Assembly: GCA_036346225.1 (NCBI GenBank)
Contig: JARFIW010001215.1
Span: 7,826,501-7,890,500, forward strand
DNA: 64,000 nucleotides
Direction: 5' to 3'
Origin: Platerodrilus igneus
Taxonomy: Eukaryota; Arthropoda; Insecta; Coleoptera; Lycidae
Shown: positions 47,794 through 59,984 of the stretch, in pieces
How the letters are laid out: each line of letters opens with the position of its first letter
Position numbering within the stretch: the stretch's first letter is position 1
Translations under genes and position numbers: made by a program
The notes under the pieces: model-generated
Seen by the model: only the letters and a program-made list of their open reading frames with translations
What the model was told of the DNA's origin: nothing
Databases searched by the model: none

Positions 47794-48124
47794 GTAGGAT
47801 ATAAAAAAGTAGATACTTAGAATAATCATCATAGAGAAATAGTAGAAAGAAGAGAAAGTCCCTGTTAAAACAGATTGGTCTAAGGGACAATCAGTTACTT
47901 AGCGACCAAATAAAACGCTCTATTCTAACACTCGTTGATTACAAATAACTAGACTCGAGGTGAGACTTAGACAGATCAGCTTCCTGAGAGAATCCGCTGC
48001 AATAACAAAAGCAGACAAAAGTTAAAACGACCAATATAAATGTACCTTCATGGTATTTCAAAACGGTAGCTACAACAAACAAACAGAAATGATTAAACAA
48101 TTGACAGTTATTCAGAGATATAAG
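47794..48124 (-). repeat. Dispersed repeat interrupted by BEL-2, part 2
   Basis: Near-identical to 52,374-52,705; both end ATTCAGAGATATAAG and then diverge. Function unknown; the diverged relative at 29 kb lies inside an LTR-like element, so this is probably an LTR-element segment. Confidence 0.75.
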
Positions 48125-48130
48125 TTGTCG

Positions 48131-49660
48131 TCGGCGATACTTTACCAGTGTGGCATACTACATCCGTATTAGCAATTGTCATAGTGGTTCCGGCATCAAC
48201 CCAGAACTTCGCAGTCTTGCCGTTAACTGTCCATACATGTAAATGCTGTCTGTATGCTTAGATCGCGCTATGTGGATGATGGTTTTCGTGCAGGATGACT
48301 TTTGCCCTCTCTTGTCAACCTTCTGCAGTTTTCCGTTCTCTCTGCTTCCTTCTTGGGTTGTTTGTATATGGACGACAATTCCACCATCTGGGTTCCTTTT
48401 TCTTTGGTTGGTATTCACGAAGTATCCACCGAACCTCCTCTATGCTTTTTTGGTCCTGCTCCTCAACGAAGTTTCTTACCTTCCACTACCACGATGCAAA
48501 GCTTGCTTTGCCGCTTCAAATTCCAAAGCATGAGCTACCGTATGATCAAGGGTGTTTTGATGAGCCAACCGTAGTGTTTGCTGGATCTCTCCCTCGCGTA
48601 TCACGTCAACAAAGGTATGTACCGCTAGTTCTTCTCGGAAGCTATCCAGTGCTGTTGTATAGGCTAGACTCACCAAGCGGGCAATATCTTCTTCAAACTC
48701 TTGCAAATTTTTGTTAATCTTTTGGTAACCATTTTTTACTTGAGGGTGGTATACTTGTTGCAAATGAGAGTCGCCGTACCTTATCTCCAACCTTAATGTT
48801 AAGGTCCCGTAACTTGTTTAGTCATAGTCTGGTATGGTCTGCAGCATATTCAAGATCTCACCTCGTAACACGACAATCTACGCGGTTGCCTTTCACCATT
48901 GTTTCAGCCGTTAGCTCTCACGGCTGCTTCAAATATGTCGGTGGCTTTCCATCAAATGTAGGTGGTATTACTCTGAACCTGGACGTCAGTTTGCATTCTA
49001 CGACATTCTTAAATTCTGAGACGTGCTGTTGCATCACCGATACCGAGGCTCTGGTACTTGTACTGTCAGGAAATTAATGCGTTCCTCCATTCTTAGTACC
49101 TCTTTTTCCATTTTACGTGAGTTTTCTAACAATTTTTCTAAAAATCTTGCTTTCAGTGCATTCCAATCATCTATAAACTTGGTTTCCAATTATAGTCAAC
49201 CGCAGGAGAATTTAGCTTCCAGGGTTTCTGCGGATTTATAGTTTCTTTTAAAATCTCTTTTAATTCTTCAACCGCTGTTGCGGTTTTTGTAGCTTGTTGT
49301 ATAAACAATTCTTTCAATTGACTGTAATTTTCTTGTGGATTTATCACGGTCTCGTTAAGTTTTTCTTCAAGGTTTGTAGGGGTTTCCTGTAATTTCTATG
49401 TAAAATTTGCGTTTTTCTTCTAATTTTGCTACGGTCTAGTTAAGTTTTTCCGCATTTTTATTTCAATTCGTGGACTTTTCTTCTAAGTTGCTGCCAAGCT
49501 CGCAGAGTTTTGGTCTTGTCTTTGTGCCGCGTTTTGTAATTTCTCTCAAAAACTTTCGGGTAGTGTCACGAAGTTTTCCGCCATGTCGGACTTGAAGTCC
49601 TTCAAAAAGGGATGAATTTCGCTGTCCATTTCCTTTTCGTGACTTTGAGTGACCGGCATG
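48131..49660 (-). pseudogene. Gypsy-like Gag-protease remnant
   Basis: Minus strand. The N-terminal part (49,660 to 49,000) encodes a Lys/Glu-rich coiled-coil-like Gag start in broken frames (GNGQRNSSLFEGLQVRHGGK and other frames). 48,790-48,476 encodes the conserved Gag stretch TTALDSFREELAVHTFVDVI followed by REGEIQQTLRLAHQNTLDHT and ALEFEAAKQALHRG. About 48,230-48,160 reads FWVDAGTTMTIANTDVVC, an aspartic-protease active site changed from the usual D-S/T-G. Everything downstream of the protease is missing; the sequence passes directly into the dispersed repeat at 48,124. Confidence 0.75.
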
Positions 49661-49680
49661 CAAATAGAAACCGTTCAGAA

Positions 49681-50340
49681 GTTTTTATTCCTATTATTTG
49701 ACATATGTGTAACGAAAACTCTATTTTCACATACATCAGTTCGTTGTTTTCAGACTAATTATACAAGCCTTTTAACAACTCGCAGTTGCAATGGAATTTT
49801 GAAAGCTCTGACAACAAATTAGTTATAGTTAATCGTCAACAGTTGAACTACTAGTTCCTTAAACACGATGCTATCTTCTTAATTAACTTAACATCGAAGC
49901 ATTACAATTAACTATCCTAGCACTTATTATTAATTTATATACGAAGCACTATAATTAATTTATATAGATTTGGGCGATTTATATTAACAATAATTTATAT
50001 TACATCTTTCAAAGCTTTAAATCAGAACATATTGTAATCAAGCTTCAATCAGATTTGACTTGACTAACGCTCATTATGGCAATTTATATTTTATTCAGTC
50101 TTTCGAAAACATACCAGATTATGCAAATAATATTCTCGAGATTTTCTATTGTGATCCAAATAACTCTCGAAAACCTGCCAATCAAGTCCATCTGCAAAAT
50201 ATGGTGCCGAAAGGCCCATCAATCATCTTTTGTGTACAAATCTTTTGTTTGCTTTCTAATGTATTTATTCTGGTCAAAGGCAGACCAATGGGCGCTACAA
50301 TATACTTTCAAAATTATGTTTTAAGATAATTTGCAATTAT
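49681..50340. other. No recognised feature, AT-rich
   Basis: About 660 bp with no gene or repeat I could identify; short open frames here lack motifs. Confidence 0.5.
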
Positions 50341-50499
50341 TGAAATAAATAAAAATTAGAATATAAACAAATGTTGTAAGCATGATTCAGAAATATATAT
50401 TTTTCAATTTTTGAATACATTTCATACTTTCGTGGTTTTTTTATTAATTGGTTAATGCTTAAACATCCCTTGAGGCAGTTTGTATATGGTTTCTTGCAC

Positions 50500-50960
50500 G
50501 CGTATGCCAGCATGGGTGTCGACGTGGCTGTTGTCTCAGACGTGAGCATGAGCGTGTGTATTCCGTAAGCGTGGTCGTGGGAATGGGCATGTGAATAATT
50601 GGAAACCAGTGTGAGCCTTGAGCGAAGAGGTAGACGTGTGTTGAAGTGAGCGTGCCCAGATGCGTAGTAGTGGAAGTATGCACGGCATGGACTGGAATTG
50701 AAAGGGTAGTGTACACAAGCACTGTTGTGATTACGCAGCGGTCTAGCTGCAGTTGCGGTTGCGGGCAAGGGATGGGCGCGGGTATGGGTGGAAGCGGGCG
50801 CGTGAGCATGCGTGCGGATACAAAATGCGCATATGGATGTGAACGCGGATGCTGCGAGCGCAGATAGACATGCTGATGTCCTTACGGGCGCGTGCACGGA
50901 TGCGGACGAGGAATAGAACGCGAATGCGGATATAGATGCGGTGTATGAATGAGTTTGACG
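50500..50960 (+). repeat. GC/GT-rich quasi-repeat (GCGNATG/GTGNGCATG units)
   Basis: The plus strand is a chain of short imperfect units such as GCGGATGTG, GTGAGCATG and GCGCGTG, in strong contrast to the AT-rich flanks. The open frames on the minus strand (Thr/His/Ala/Pro-rich) follow from the repeat and are not called as genes. Confidence 0.65.
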
Positions 50961-51110
50961 ATGTGAAGTGAATGCGGATGTGGCATGTTGGTTTCTCCGT
51001 ACGTTTAATCGTAAGTGAGGATGCGTGTATTCAAAAAAGTAATATGCATCGAGTCTCTACGGTCTTTAGGCAAACTCAATGGTAAAGATTAAATATCAAT
51101 ATTCGTTATA

Positions 51111-52350
<1,240 letters not shown>

Positions 52351-52351
52351 T

Positions 52352-52705
52352 CTTCCTGGCTGAAGCGGAGACAGTAGGATATGAAAAAGTATATACTTAG
52401 AATAATCATCATAGAGAAATAGTAGAAAGAAGAGAAAGTCCCTGTTAAAACAGATTGGCCTACGGGAAAATCAGTTACTTTAGCGACCAAATAAAACGCT
52501 CTATTCTAACACTCGTTGATTACAAATAACTAGACTCGAGGTGAGACTTAGACAGATCAGCTTCCTGAGAGAATCCGCTGCAATAACAAAAGCAGACAAA
52601 AGTTAAAACGACCAATATAAATGTACCTTCATGGTATTTCAAAACGGTAGCTACAACAAACAAACAGAAATGATTAAACAATTGACAGTTATTCAGAGAT
52701 ATAAG
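52352..52705 (-). repeat. Dispersed repeat, uninterrupted copy
   Basis: Contains GGCTGAAGCGGAGACAGTAG followed directly by GATATG, the empty-site version of the BEL-2 insertion point, then the segment matching 47,799-48,124. Confidence 0.75.
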
Positions 52706-52722
52706 TAGAAAAATTCTCAATA

Positions 52723-53998
52723 CGAGGGTAAGGTGAAAAGTTCTCGACCTACAATGAAAGACTGCAATTTTCAGTAAAACAAATAATGTTATTTTTCGAC
52801 ATAATCCCCCTTAACTTCAACACATTTGCTCCAGCGTTTCTCCAACATCATATTTCTTCCCGGAAGTGAGAGTCTGGATGGCTGTGAAAATATTCGTCTA
52901 CGGCTTTCTCAACTTCTTTATTGGATATGAAGCGCTTCCCAGAAACAAATTTCTTCAAGTTTGAGAACAGATAGAAGTCTGAGGGCGCCAAATCAGGGAA
53001 TAGGGGGGATGGCCGAGCAAGTCAAACTCCAAATCTGTCAATTTTCCTATCGCCAACGCACCATTGTGTGCAGGTGCGTAGTCTCGGTGAAAGATGTTTT
53101 TTTTTCTTCAAGCCAGGCCTCTTCTCGCGAATTTTGGCATCCAGCTGGTCAAGAAGGGTAGAGTAATACTGGCCTGTAAGTGTTCTGCCTTTTTCAATGT
53201 AATATATTAACAGGATCCCTTTCACATGTCAAAACACGCTTGCCATCACCTTTCCGGCAGATGCGATCGATTTCGTTTTCTTTGGCTCTGAACAACCGGC
53301 TTCGACTGCTGTTTTGTTTCTGGCGTGTAATGGTGGACCTATGTCTTATTCATAGTGACAAATCGACGCACAAAATTGCTCGGATCCTAATTGAACCGGG
53401 CCAAATATTGCTGCGAAACTCGTTTTCGCATTTACTTTTGATCGACATTCAGCAAATGTGGCACCCATCTTGCGTAGAGCTTTCGCATCCCCAACTCTTT
53501 GTGTAAGATGTTTCGCACCCTTTCGTCCGATATCCCTACAGCCTTAGCTATATTCTTCACTTTCACTCGCCTATCGTCCAACACGACATCATGCGCTTTT
53601 GCGATCGTTTCCGGTGTGGTTGCGGTTTTTGGTTGTCCTTCACGTGGGTCATCTTCGAGAGACGTACGACCACGTTTAAATTCAGCTGCCCACTTTTTAA
53701 CGGTTGACAGAGAAGGGGCAGAGTCTCCGTAAACTTTTGTCAATTTCGGATGAATTTCCTGAGGGGTTAATCCATCCAAAACGAAGAATTTTATGAACGC
53801 ACGATATTCAAGTTTATCCATGTTACGGTAACACGCATAAACGTCTGCTTGATAAAATTCGTGTAAACAAACTACTTGAGATAGCAAGTTGAAACTTGTC
53901 ATACGAACTAATGACATGCACGCAGGTGTGAAGCACAAATTTTTGCTGACTGGAACGCCATCTCTGTGTCAGGCCGAGAATTTTTCACCTTACCTTCG
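52723..53998 (-). mobile_element. Complete-ended mariner element (1276 bp)
   Basis: Terminal inverted repeats CGAGGGTAAGGTGAAAAGTT (left) and its near-complement ending CACCTTACCTTCG (right), flanked by TA duplications at 52,721-52,722 and 53,999-54,000. Length and ends are typical of Tc1/mariner. Confidence 0.9.
52749..53821 (-). pseudogene. Mariner transposase
   Basis: ATG at 53,821 (MDKLEYRAFIKFFVLDGLTP). The N-terminal DNA-binding domain is intact to about 53,440: SLSTVKKWAAEFKRGRTSLE, KNIAKAVGISDERVRNILHK, LGMRKLYARWVPH. The catalytic half is broken: the first catalytic position reads TMNKT followed by a stop (Asn where Asp is expected), then HRDYAPAHNGAL (second Asp present) and, after a frame change at a C run, a degraded LAPSDFYLF region. 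Stop at 52,749-52,751. It cannot encode an active enzyme as read, though the ends could still be mobilised by a related transposase. Confidence 0.85.
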
Positions 53999-54000
53999 TA

Positions 54001-54480
54001 TACCGAAAAACAAGCAGGGGACAACGCTTAAAACAACGAAAGGCGACAGACCGTCAGCAACATATTCAGAAAATAAAAGGAGAAAATGGACAAACGTCCC
54101 TGTGACGCAGAAAAAACAATTAATAACGAAAGATTGAGCTGCTTACGAAGAAAATACATCAAATGTAAATTTCTCGTAGTCGCAACTGTGAAAATTGACC
54201 ATTTACTACATAGAACTAAGTGCGTCCAAAAAACGTAGCAGCATCTTCACAGCAACTAGTATAAGTCCTAAAGATTCTTTGAATTATTCAAACGGGCGAT
54301 GTCAACTAAACGGAAGAAGAGAGTGAGTTGTGTGCTAACAAGAATAATAAGGAAATAAAAGAAGAAAATTAAAGAAAAAATAAAAATATTTAAGTGTAGT
54401 TTACAAATATATTTTTTAAATACTGGGGACAAGAGAACTATGAAATTTTGAGATGAATGATGTATAGGGAAAACAAGAAA
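54001..54480. other. No recognised feature
   Basis: AT-rich sequence after the mariner; short frames only. Confidence 0.5.
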
Positions 54481-54961
54481 ATCATTATTAGGTTCACAGC
54501 CCTGGAACGGGTTAGACGCGTTCCCTCATTGTTTCCTATTCTGAGCTAACCTACACATTTTCCTGAAATTTCCACAGTCAGCATCTTTCACTATATTCGT
54601 GCATTAGCCTGATCTAGGCCTACTTGTACCCCTTTTTTCCTATCTTTGCTTGTAATATAGGCCGTACTAGTCCCCAAAAATACCTTAGAACGTATCCTGC
54701 CCATCTATTTCTCCTACATTTGTTGTGTTTTCCACATATGCTTTCAACACTCTTCTCTTTGTGTCTATGTTTATTGTCTTCGAACATAGAGGCTGCTCTT
54801 TCTTGGTAGATGTAGTTTGGTGCCCCTTCTATTGTTTTACAAATATATACCCTGTTTCCTCGATATTCAGTGGTAGGGTTAAGTAGCCTACGGCTACCAA
54901 GATCCCGCAACACTCTAATATTTGTCGAATTAATAGTTTTCCAATATATCCTTTCGAACAA
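54481..54961 (-). pseudogene. RTE-like LINE ORF C-terminus remnant 1
   Basis: Minus-strand peptides ERIYWKTINSTNIRVLRDLG, RRNRWAGYVLRYF and, after frame changes, FRKMCRLAQNRKQ, matching the end of RTE/craniofacial-like LINE ORFs. Related pieces at 55.1, 59.7 and 60.5 kb. Confidence 0.6.
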
Positions 54962-55021
54962 TTAACATTAGTTGGAAATATTTTAAAACCAACACCTGTA
55001 GTTGCTTATAATAATCATCAG

Positions 55022-55135
55022 ATTTAAGTGAAATAATTTTTTTCATTAGGTTTTTCGTCTTGAAACTGGTTAGACGAGTACCTCCACTTATTTCTATTCT
55101 GAGCTAGCCTACACAGTTCCCTGAAAGAAGAAAGA
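55022..55135 (-). repeat. RTE-like LINE 3' end remnant 2
   Basis: Minus strand reads REL CRLAQNRNKWRYSSNQFQDE then CCTAATGAAAAAAATTATT. Opposed head-to-head to the copy at 55,136. Confidence 0.6.
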
Positions 55136-55381
55136 AATTTGTGGAAAACGTTAAAAAATAGGAGAGATAGGATAATAGGCCACATACTAAGACATGCGGG
55201 AATAGTGCGCAATATATTAGAAGCAGAGCTAGAAAAAAAGAGATGTAGACGTAAACCTAGGTCAGACTACTGCACGCAGATATTGAAAGATGTAGGCTGT
55301 AGGAATTTTAGGGAAATGTGTAGGCTAGCTCAGAATAGAAATCAATGGAGGTACGCATCTAACCAGTCCCAAGATGGATAA
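55136..55381 (+). pseudogene. RTE-like LINE ORF C-terminus remnant 3
   Basis: Open from 55,139: LKNRRDRIIGHILRHAG, ILEAELEKKRCRRKPRSDY, ILKDVGCRNFREMCRLAQNR, NQWRYASNQSQDG then stop. This is the best-preserved copy. The family ends its ORF about where these stop; no RT domain remains. Confidence 0.65.
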
Positions 55382-55568
55382 ACTAACGAACGAAAGAGTA
55401 ACTGTACTTCAACATAATAATTATTATAAGAAATTGTAACGTTCGGTTTAATTCAACGTTTAGTATTATATAGTTCACTTTAGCAAGCATATTAAACATG
55501 CCGATTTGTGATAAAGGACAGTCAAGTAAACTGTACACTTTTTCAAAATTGCGAGGAAGGCTTGAAAG

Positions 55569-56451
55569 TGACAGAGGGGATTGGCAAATTTAAAAAAAAA
55601 TGTCGAGTCGCGTTTTATAGCTGCGATACTTTTCCAAATTGTACAACTTGTTTCGTAACGTAAGACTGTACCAGTTGTAGCGCCTAGATAGTTCAAGTAG
55701 ACTTACGTCTACCGTCCACATTGTTACCGGAGGTTTGCATGCACCCGGTGTAACACGCGTGATATTTCGGGCTATAGTCTACACTCTTTTGGTCGTCAAA
55801 CCTAAGAACCCGTACTGCCGTGAGGCTCAGGTGCATTCAATCCTACCCCACCTTAGAAATAATTGTACTCACAAGTATATCTTTGGTAGCCCTGGCCAGT
55901 GCGAACTTCCACTTAGTTGTTACTTTTGGTTAGTTATCGTAATTAATTTGATCGTAGTTGTGGCGTAGTCAATATACGCCGTACCTACATTTGCTTATAT
56001 ACACCTTTGTTTATGTTACTTACTGTGCTTAATTAATGTGTTCTTTTCAGCCATGCGTTTGTAAATAGAGTTAAGAGTATAATTCAGGTACATTATTCTG
56101 TTGTAGTAATTTGCGTGAGTAGGGCGAATCAGTACATTCTACACCGTGAGTTTTCCTTATTTTCGTATTGTCTTATTATAACAAGTGCAGGGGCGTTTTT
56201 TCCTTGACCAGTAACGAGATCCCCGAATATATCTAACACAGTGACATTACTGGTGGTGCCCACCCAATTTTGTCCACATTCCCGATTTTTGGCATACTAC
56301 CAAGTTTACGCCCCACTATAATTGTCATCTTAGGGCGTTTAGCAATCCCGACCTACAATTTTATCATACCCACCCCTCACCGACTAGAGTTAGGCCGCGC
56401 ACGGATTCCGATCTGTCTCTTGGTGTCGTAGTGCCGAATTGGCCCGTAACA
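55569..56451 (+). repeat. 5' LTR of Gypsy element (internally deleted)
   Basis: 883 bp. Lacks about 520 bp present in the 3' LTR between GCGTTTTA and GCTGCGATAC; the missing block in the 3' LTR is flanked by TTTTA repeats. Confidence 0.8.
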
Positions 56452-56584
56452 AATTAATTTGGCGCCCATTGCGTGAGGCCCGTTGGTGTTCGTACAAGTT
56501 GGAAATATTTTGAAAGGTTGGGATTTATTAAGTTTGTTGAAGTTGCCGTTAAGAAAAGATTAGTACCCTATCTGTACCATAGCG

Positions 56585-58238
56585 AATGGTCAGAAAGTTA
56601 GTAGTTTAGGAACAATTACTTTACCGATTACTTTGAGAGAACGAACCGTTACTATTGAAGTATTAGTTATGCCTGAAGTTAAGCATCCATTAATTTTAGG
56701 TATTGATTTTTGGTCGTCTATTGGTTTAGTCCCGGATATCATGAAAGGCCGATGGCAGTTTACTAACCCCGATGTTTTGTCTATTGAGGATGCGTTAAGT
56801 AATTCTCTTCTACAGTCTACCCATGATTTGTCTTTTGAGCTGCGTATGAAATTAGAGCGGTTGGTAAATGAACATTTTGCTAAACATTCTGGTGAGCCCT
56901 TAGGTTGCACGAGTTTAGTGGAACACGAGATTAAGACCTCCTCGAAGCCGATTAGGCAAAGATATTATCCGGTGTCGCCGGTTATGCAAAAACATATTGA
57001 TGACGAATTGGAAAAGATGCTAAAATTAGGTGTGGTAGAGCGTTCGAACAGCGCTTGGTCTAGTCCGATTTTGTTGGTGAAGAAGCGTGATAATACGTTT
57101 CGTTTTTGTGTCGACTTTCGTCAACTTAATAAGGTTACGGAAAAGGATGCGTACCCGTTTCCGTATGTTTCGTCCATCTTAGATCGTCTACGTGATGCGA
57201 AATATATTACTTCGTTGGACATTAAGTCGGCATATTGGCAGGTCCCTGTTGCCAAGGAATCTCGTCAATACACAGCTTTTACGGTACCGAATCGTGGTTT
57301 GTTTGAGTTTTGTCGTTTGCCGTTCGGATTACACAATGCTCCGGCTACGTGGCAACGCCTAATAAGATACTGTGCTAGGTCCTGAGTTGGAACCCTATGT
57401 TTTCGTTTATTTGGACGATATAATCCTGTGTACACCTGATTTTGAGAGACATATCGAAATACTGCAAGACGTATTTACCCGTTTAAGTAATGCTGGTCTA
57501 ACTTTAGGTCGTGAAAAGTGTCAGTTTTGCAAACCTGAACTTAAGTATATCGGATACGTTGTAAATAGTAAAGAATTACTCCCTGATCCCGAAAAAGTTA
57601 CCGCTATTCTGAACATACCGCCACCGAAGTCTGTTAACGAAGTTAGGAGAATTGTAGGTATGGCTTTGTGGTATAGACGTTTTATACCGAATTTTTCGTC
57701 AATTGTCGCCCCATTAACTGCTTTGTTAAGAAAGAATTGTAAATTTGATTGGTCCGAAATTTGTAATGTTGCGTTTACTACGATTAAGAATCATTTGATT
57801 TACGCCCCTATAGTTAGATGTTCCGATTTTGACTTACCGTTTTGTGTACAAACAGACGCTTCTGGTTATGGCTTAGGCGCAGTCCTAACCCAAACCAAAG
57901 ACGATCAAGAGTATGTTGTGTGTAATATTAGTCGCTCTCTCACTAAAGCTGAGGAGAATTTTTCCGTTACCAAGCGTGAGTGTTTGGCCGTGATTTGGGC
58001 TATTGAGAGGTTACGTCCGTATCTTGAAGGAGCTAGGTTTACCGTTATTACGGATCATCATTCCCTAGTGTGGTTGAATAATTTGAAAGAGCCATCAGAT
58101 AGATTGGCCAGATGGGCTATTAAGTTACAGCAGCACAATTTTGAAATTTTACATAGAAAAGGTAAAGACCATCATGTACCTGATGCGTTATCTCGTTCTG
58201 TACCGGAAGTTAATGTTGTCAATGTGGCTAGAAAGTGA
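56585..58238 (+). pseudogene. Gypsy pol fragment: protease end, RT, RNase H
   Basis: Begins within the protease (NGQKVSSLGTITLPITL, ILGIDFW). RT: SNSAWSSPILLVKKRDNTFR, FCVDFRQLNKVT, SLDIKSAYWQVPV, FCRLPFGLHNAPATWQRLI, then after one extra A near 57,362 the next frame with YVFVYLDDIIL (YLDD box intact), and RNase H with QTDASGYGLGAVLTQ, KRECLAVIWAIERLRPYL, TDHHSLVWL and DHHVPDALSRS. The stop overlaps the start of the 3' LTR. Integrase is missing and no Gag precedes it, so it is non-autonomous. Confidence 0.88.
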
Positions 58239-59633
58239 CAGAAGGGGATTGTCAAATTTAAAAAAAAAGTGTCGAGTCGCGTTTTACGTTTGGGTGTGTT
58301 TTAATTAATCTTTTGTAGGTCCAGTCTAACATCCGATTTTATATACCGTCATTATTATACCAATAAGATACCAATTCATAGTGGGAGTTTATTTGGATGA
58401 AAGAAAAGTGACCTCAGATTACATTTGCCGTACGCTGTAATTAACCGATTTAGTTGGGAACCTGATGCATTAACACACACCTATGGTAAAGTTAGTGGGG
58501 AGGTTGCATCATCCCGACACCCACTCTCCTCGCTGTGTCTATAGTGACCTGATGCACCCCACAAACCCTTCAAGGTAAGCGTTGCACTGTAGTAGTAACT
58601 AAGTGACCAAACTAGTTCGCACGCTGGTATTGGGATATTTTACCCTGAACTACAGAATGTTCTTTTGCATCTACCGTCAGTGAAGCTAACAGTAGATAGT
58701 GTATTTCGCCCCGTATTTACCCTACTTTCACTGTAGTCAACCGTGTAAAACAGAAAGCCGCTTGTGTGCGCATTGTATATCTATTAGTCCGTGAAATTTT
58801 AAAGCTGCGATACTTTTCCAAATTGTACAACTTGTTTCGTAACGTAAGACTGTACCAGTTGTAGCGCCTACATAGTTCAAGTAGACTTACGTCTAGCGTC
58901 CACATTGTTACCGGAGGTTTGCATGCACCCGGTGTAACACGCGTGATATTTCGGGCTATAGTCTACACTCTTTTGGTCGTCAAACCTAAGAACCCGTACT
59001 GCCGTGAGGCTCAGGTGCATTCAATCCTACCCCACCTTAGAAATAATTGTACTCACAAATATATCTTTGGTAGCCCTGGCCAGTGCAAACTTCCACCTAG
59101 TTGTTACTTTTGGTTAGTTATCATAATTAATTTGATCGTAGTTGTGGCGTAGTCAATATACGCCGTACTTACATTTGCTTATATACACCTTTGTTTATGT
59201 TACTTACTGTGCTTAATTAATGTGTTCTTTTCAGCCATGCGTTTGTAAATAGAGTTAAAAGTATAATCCAGGTGCATTATTCTGTTGTAGTAATTTGCGT
59301 GAGTAGGGTGAATCAGTACATTCTACACCGTGAGTTTTTCCTTATTTTCATATTGTCTTATTATAACAAGCGCAGGGGCGTTTGCTCGACCAGTAACGCG
59401 ATCCCCGAATATATCTAACACAGTGACATTACTGGTGGTGCCCACCAAATTTTGTCCACATTCCCGATTTTTGGCATACTACCAAGTTTACGCCCCACTA
59501 TAATTGTCATCTTAGGGCGTTTAGCAATCCCGACCTACGATTTTATCATACCCACCCCTCACCGGCTAGAGCTAGGCCGCGCACGGATTCCGATCCGTCC
59601 CTTGGTGTCGTAGTGCTGAATTGGCCCGTAACA
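58236..59633 (+). repeat. 3' LTR of Gypsy element
   Basis: 1398 bp, full form. 58,804-59,633 matches 55,616-56,451 with scattered substitutions. The 76-78-codon frames seen in both LTRs are not considered genes. Confidence 0.8.
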
Positions 59634-59649
59634 CAATATTCTTGAATAA

Positions 59650-59960
59650 TGTTAATTCTGTGTCTAAGTATTGGGGGATCTTGGCAGCCACAGGCTACTT
59701 AACCCCCTTCACTGAATCTCGGTGAGGTGAAATAGGGCATAAAATTATAAAACGATAAAAAGGGAACCGAATTGTATATAGGCGTTATGAGATTTTCAGG
59801 GAACTGTGTAGGCTAGCTCAGAATATAAATAAGTGCAGGTTCGTGTCCAACCAGTTTTGAGACAGAAAACCTAATGACGAATCAATAAGCGCAGATAAAT
59901 CTGATGATTATTATAAACAACTACAGGTGTTGGTTGTGAAATATCTGCAACTAATGTTGA
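59650..59960 (+). repeat. RTE-like LINE 3' remnant 4
   Basis: Contains GGGGATCTTGGCAGCCACAG-type sequence (relative of 54,870-54,935, inverted), CTGTGTAGGCTAGCTCAGAA, and a 3' UTR part (59,900-59,945) matching 54,968-55,021 in inverse orientation. Confidence 0.65.
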
Positions 59961-59984
59961 CTGTGCGAAAAGATATATTGTATA

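Larger units (their letters stand above)
55569..59633 (+). mobile_element. Short Gypsy element: RT/RNase H only, unequal LTRs
   Basis: LTRs at 55,569-56,451 and 58,236-59,633 end in CCCGTAACA; the interior is only ~1.8 kb with a protease end, RT and RNase H. Gag and integrase are absent. A TTTGGCGCCCATTGCGTGAG string follows the 5' LTR (56,458 on). AGAAGGGGAT-type purine tract lies at the start of the 3' LTR. No target duplication is evident. Similarity between the two LTR starts extends a few bases upstream (GAAAG), so exact LTR starts are uncertain. Confidence 0.8.

Noticed and set aside
50337..50897. 186-codon minus-strand ORF rich in Thr, His, Ala and Pro
   Set aside because: It lies on a short GC/GT quasi-repeat that keeps several frames open; no domain or conserved motif is visible.
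55735..55968. 77-codon ORF repeated at 58,919-59,152
   Set aside because: Both copies are inside Gypsy LTRs; duplication follows from the LTRs and nothing suggests a protein.
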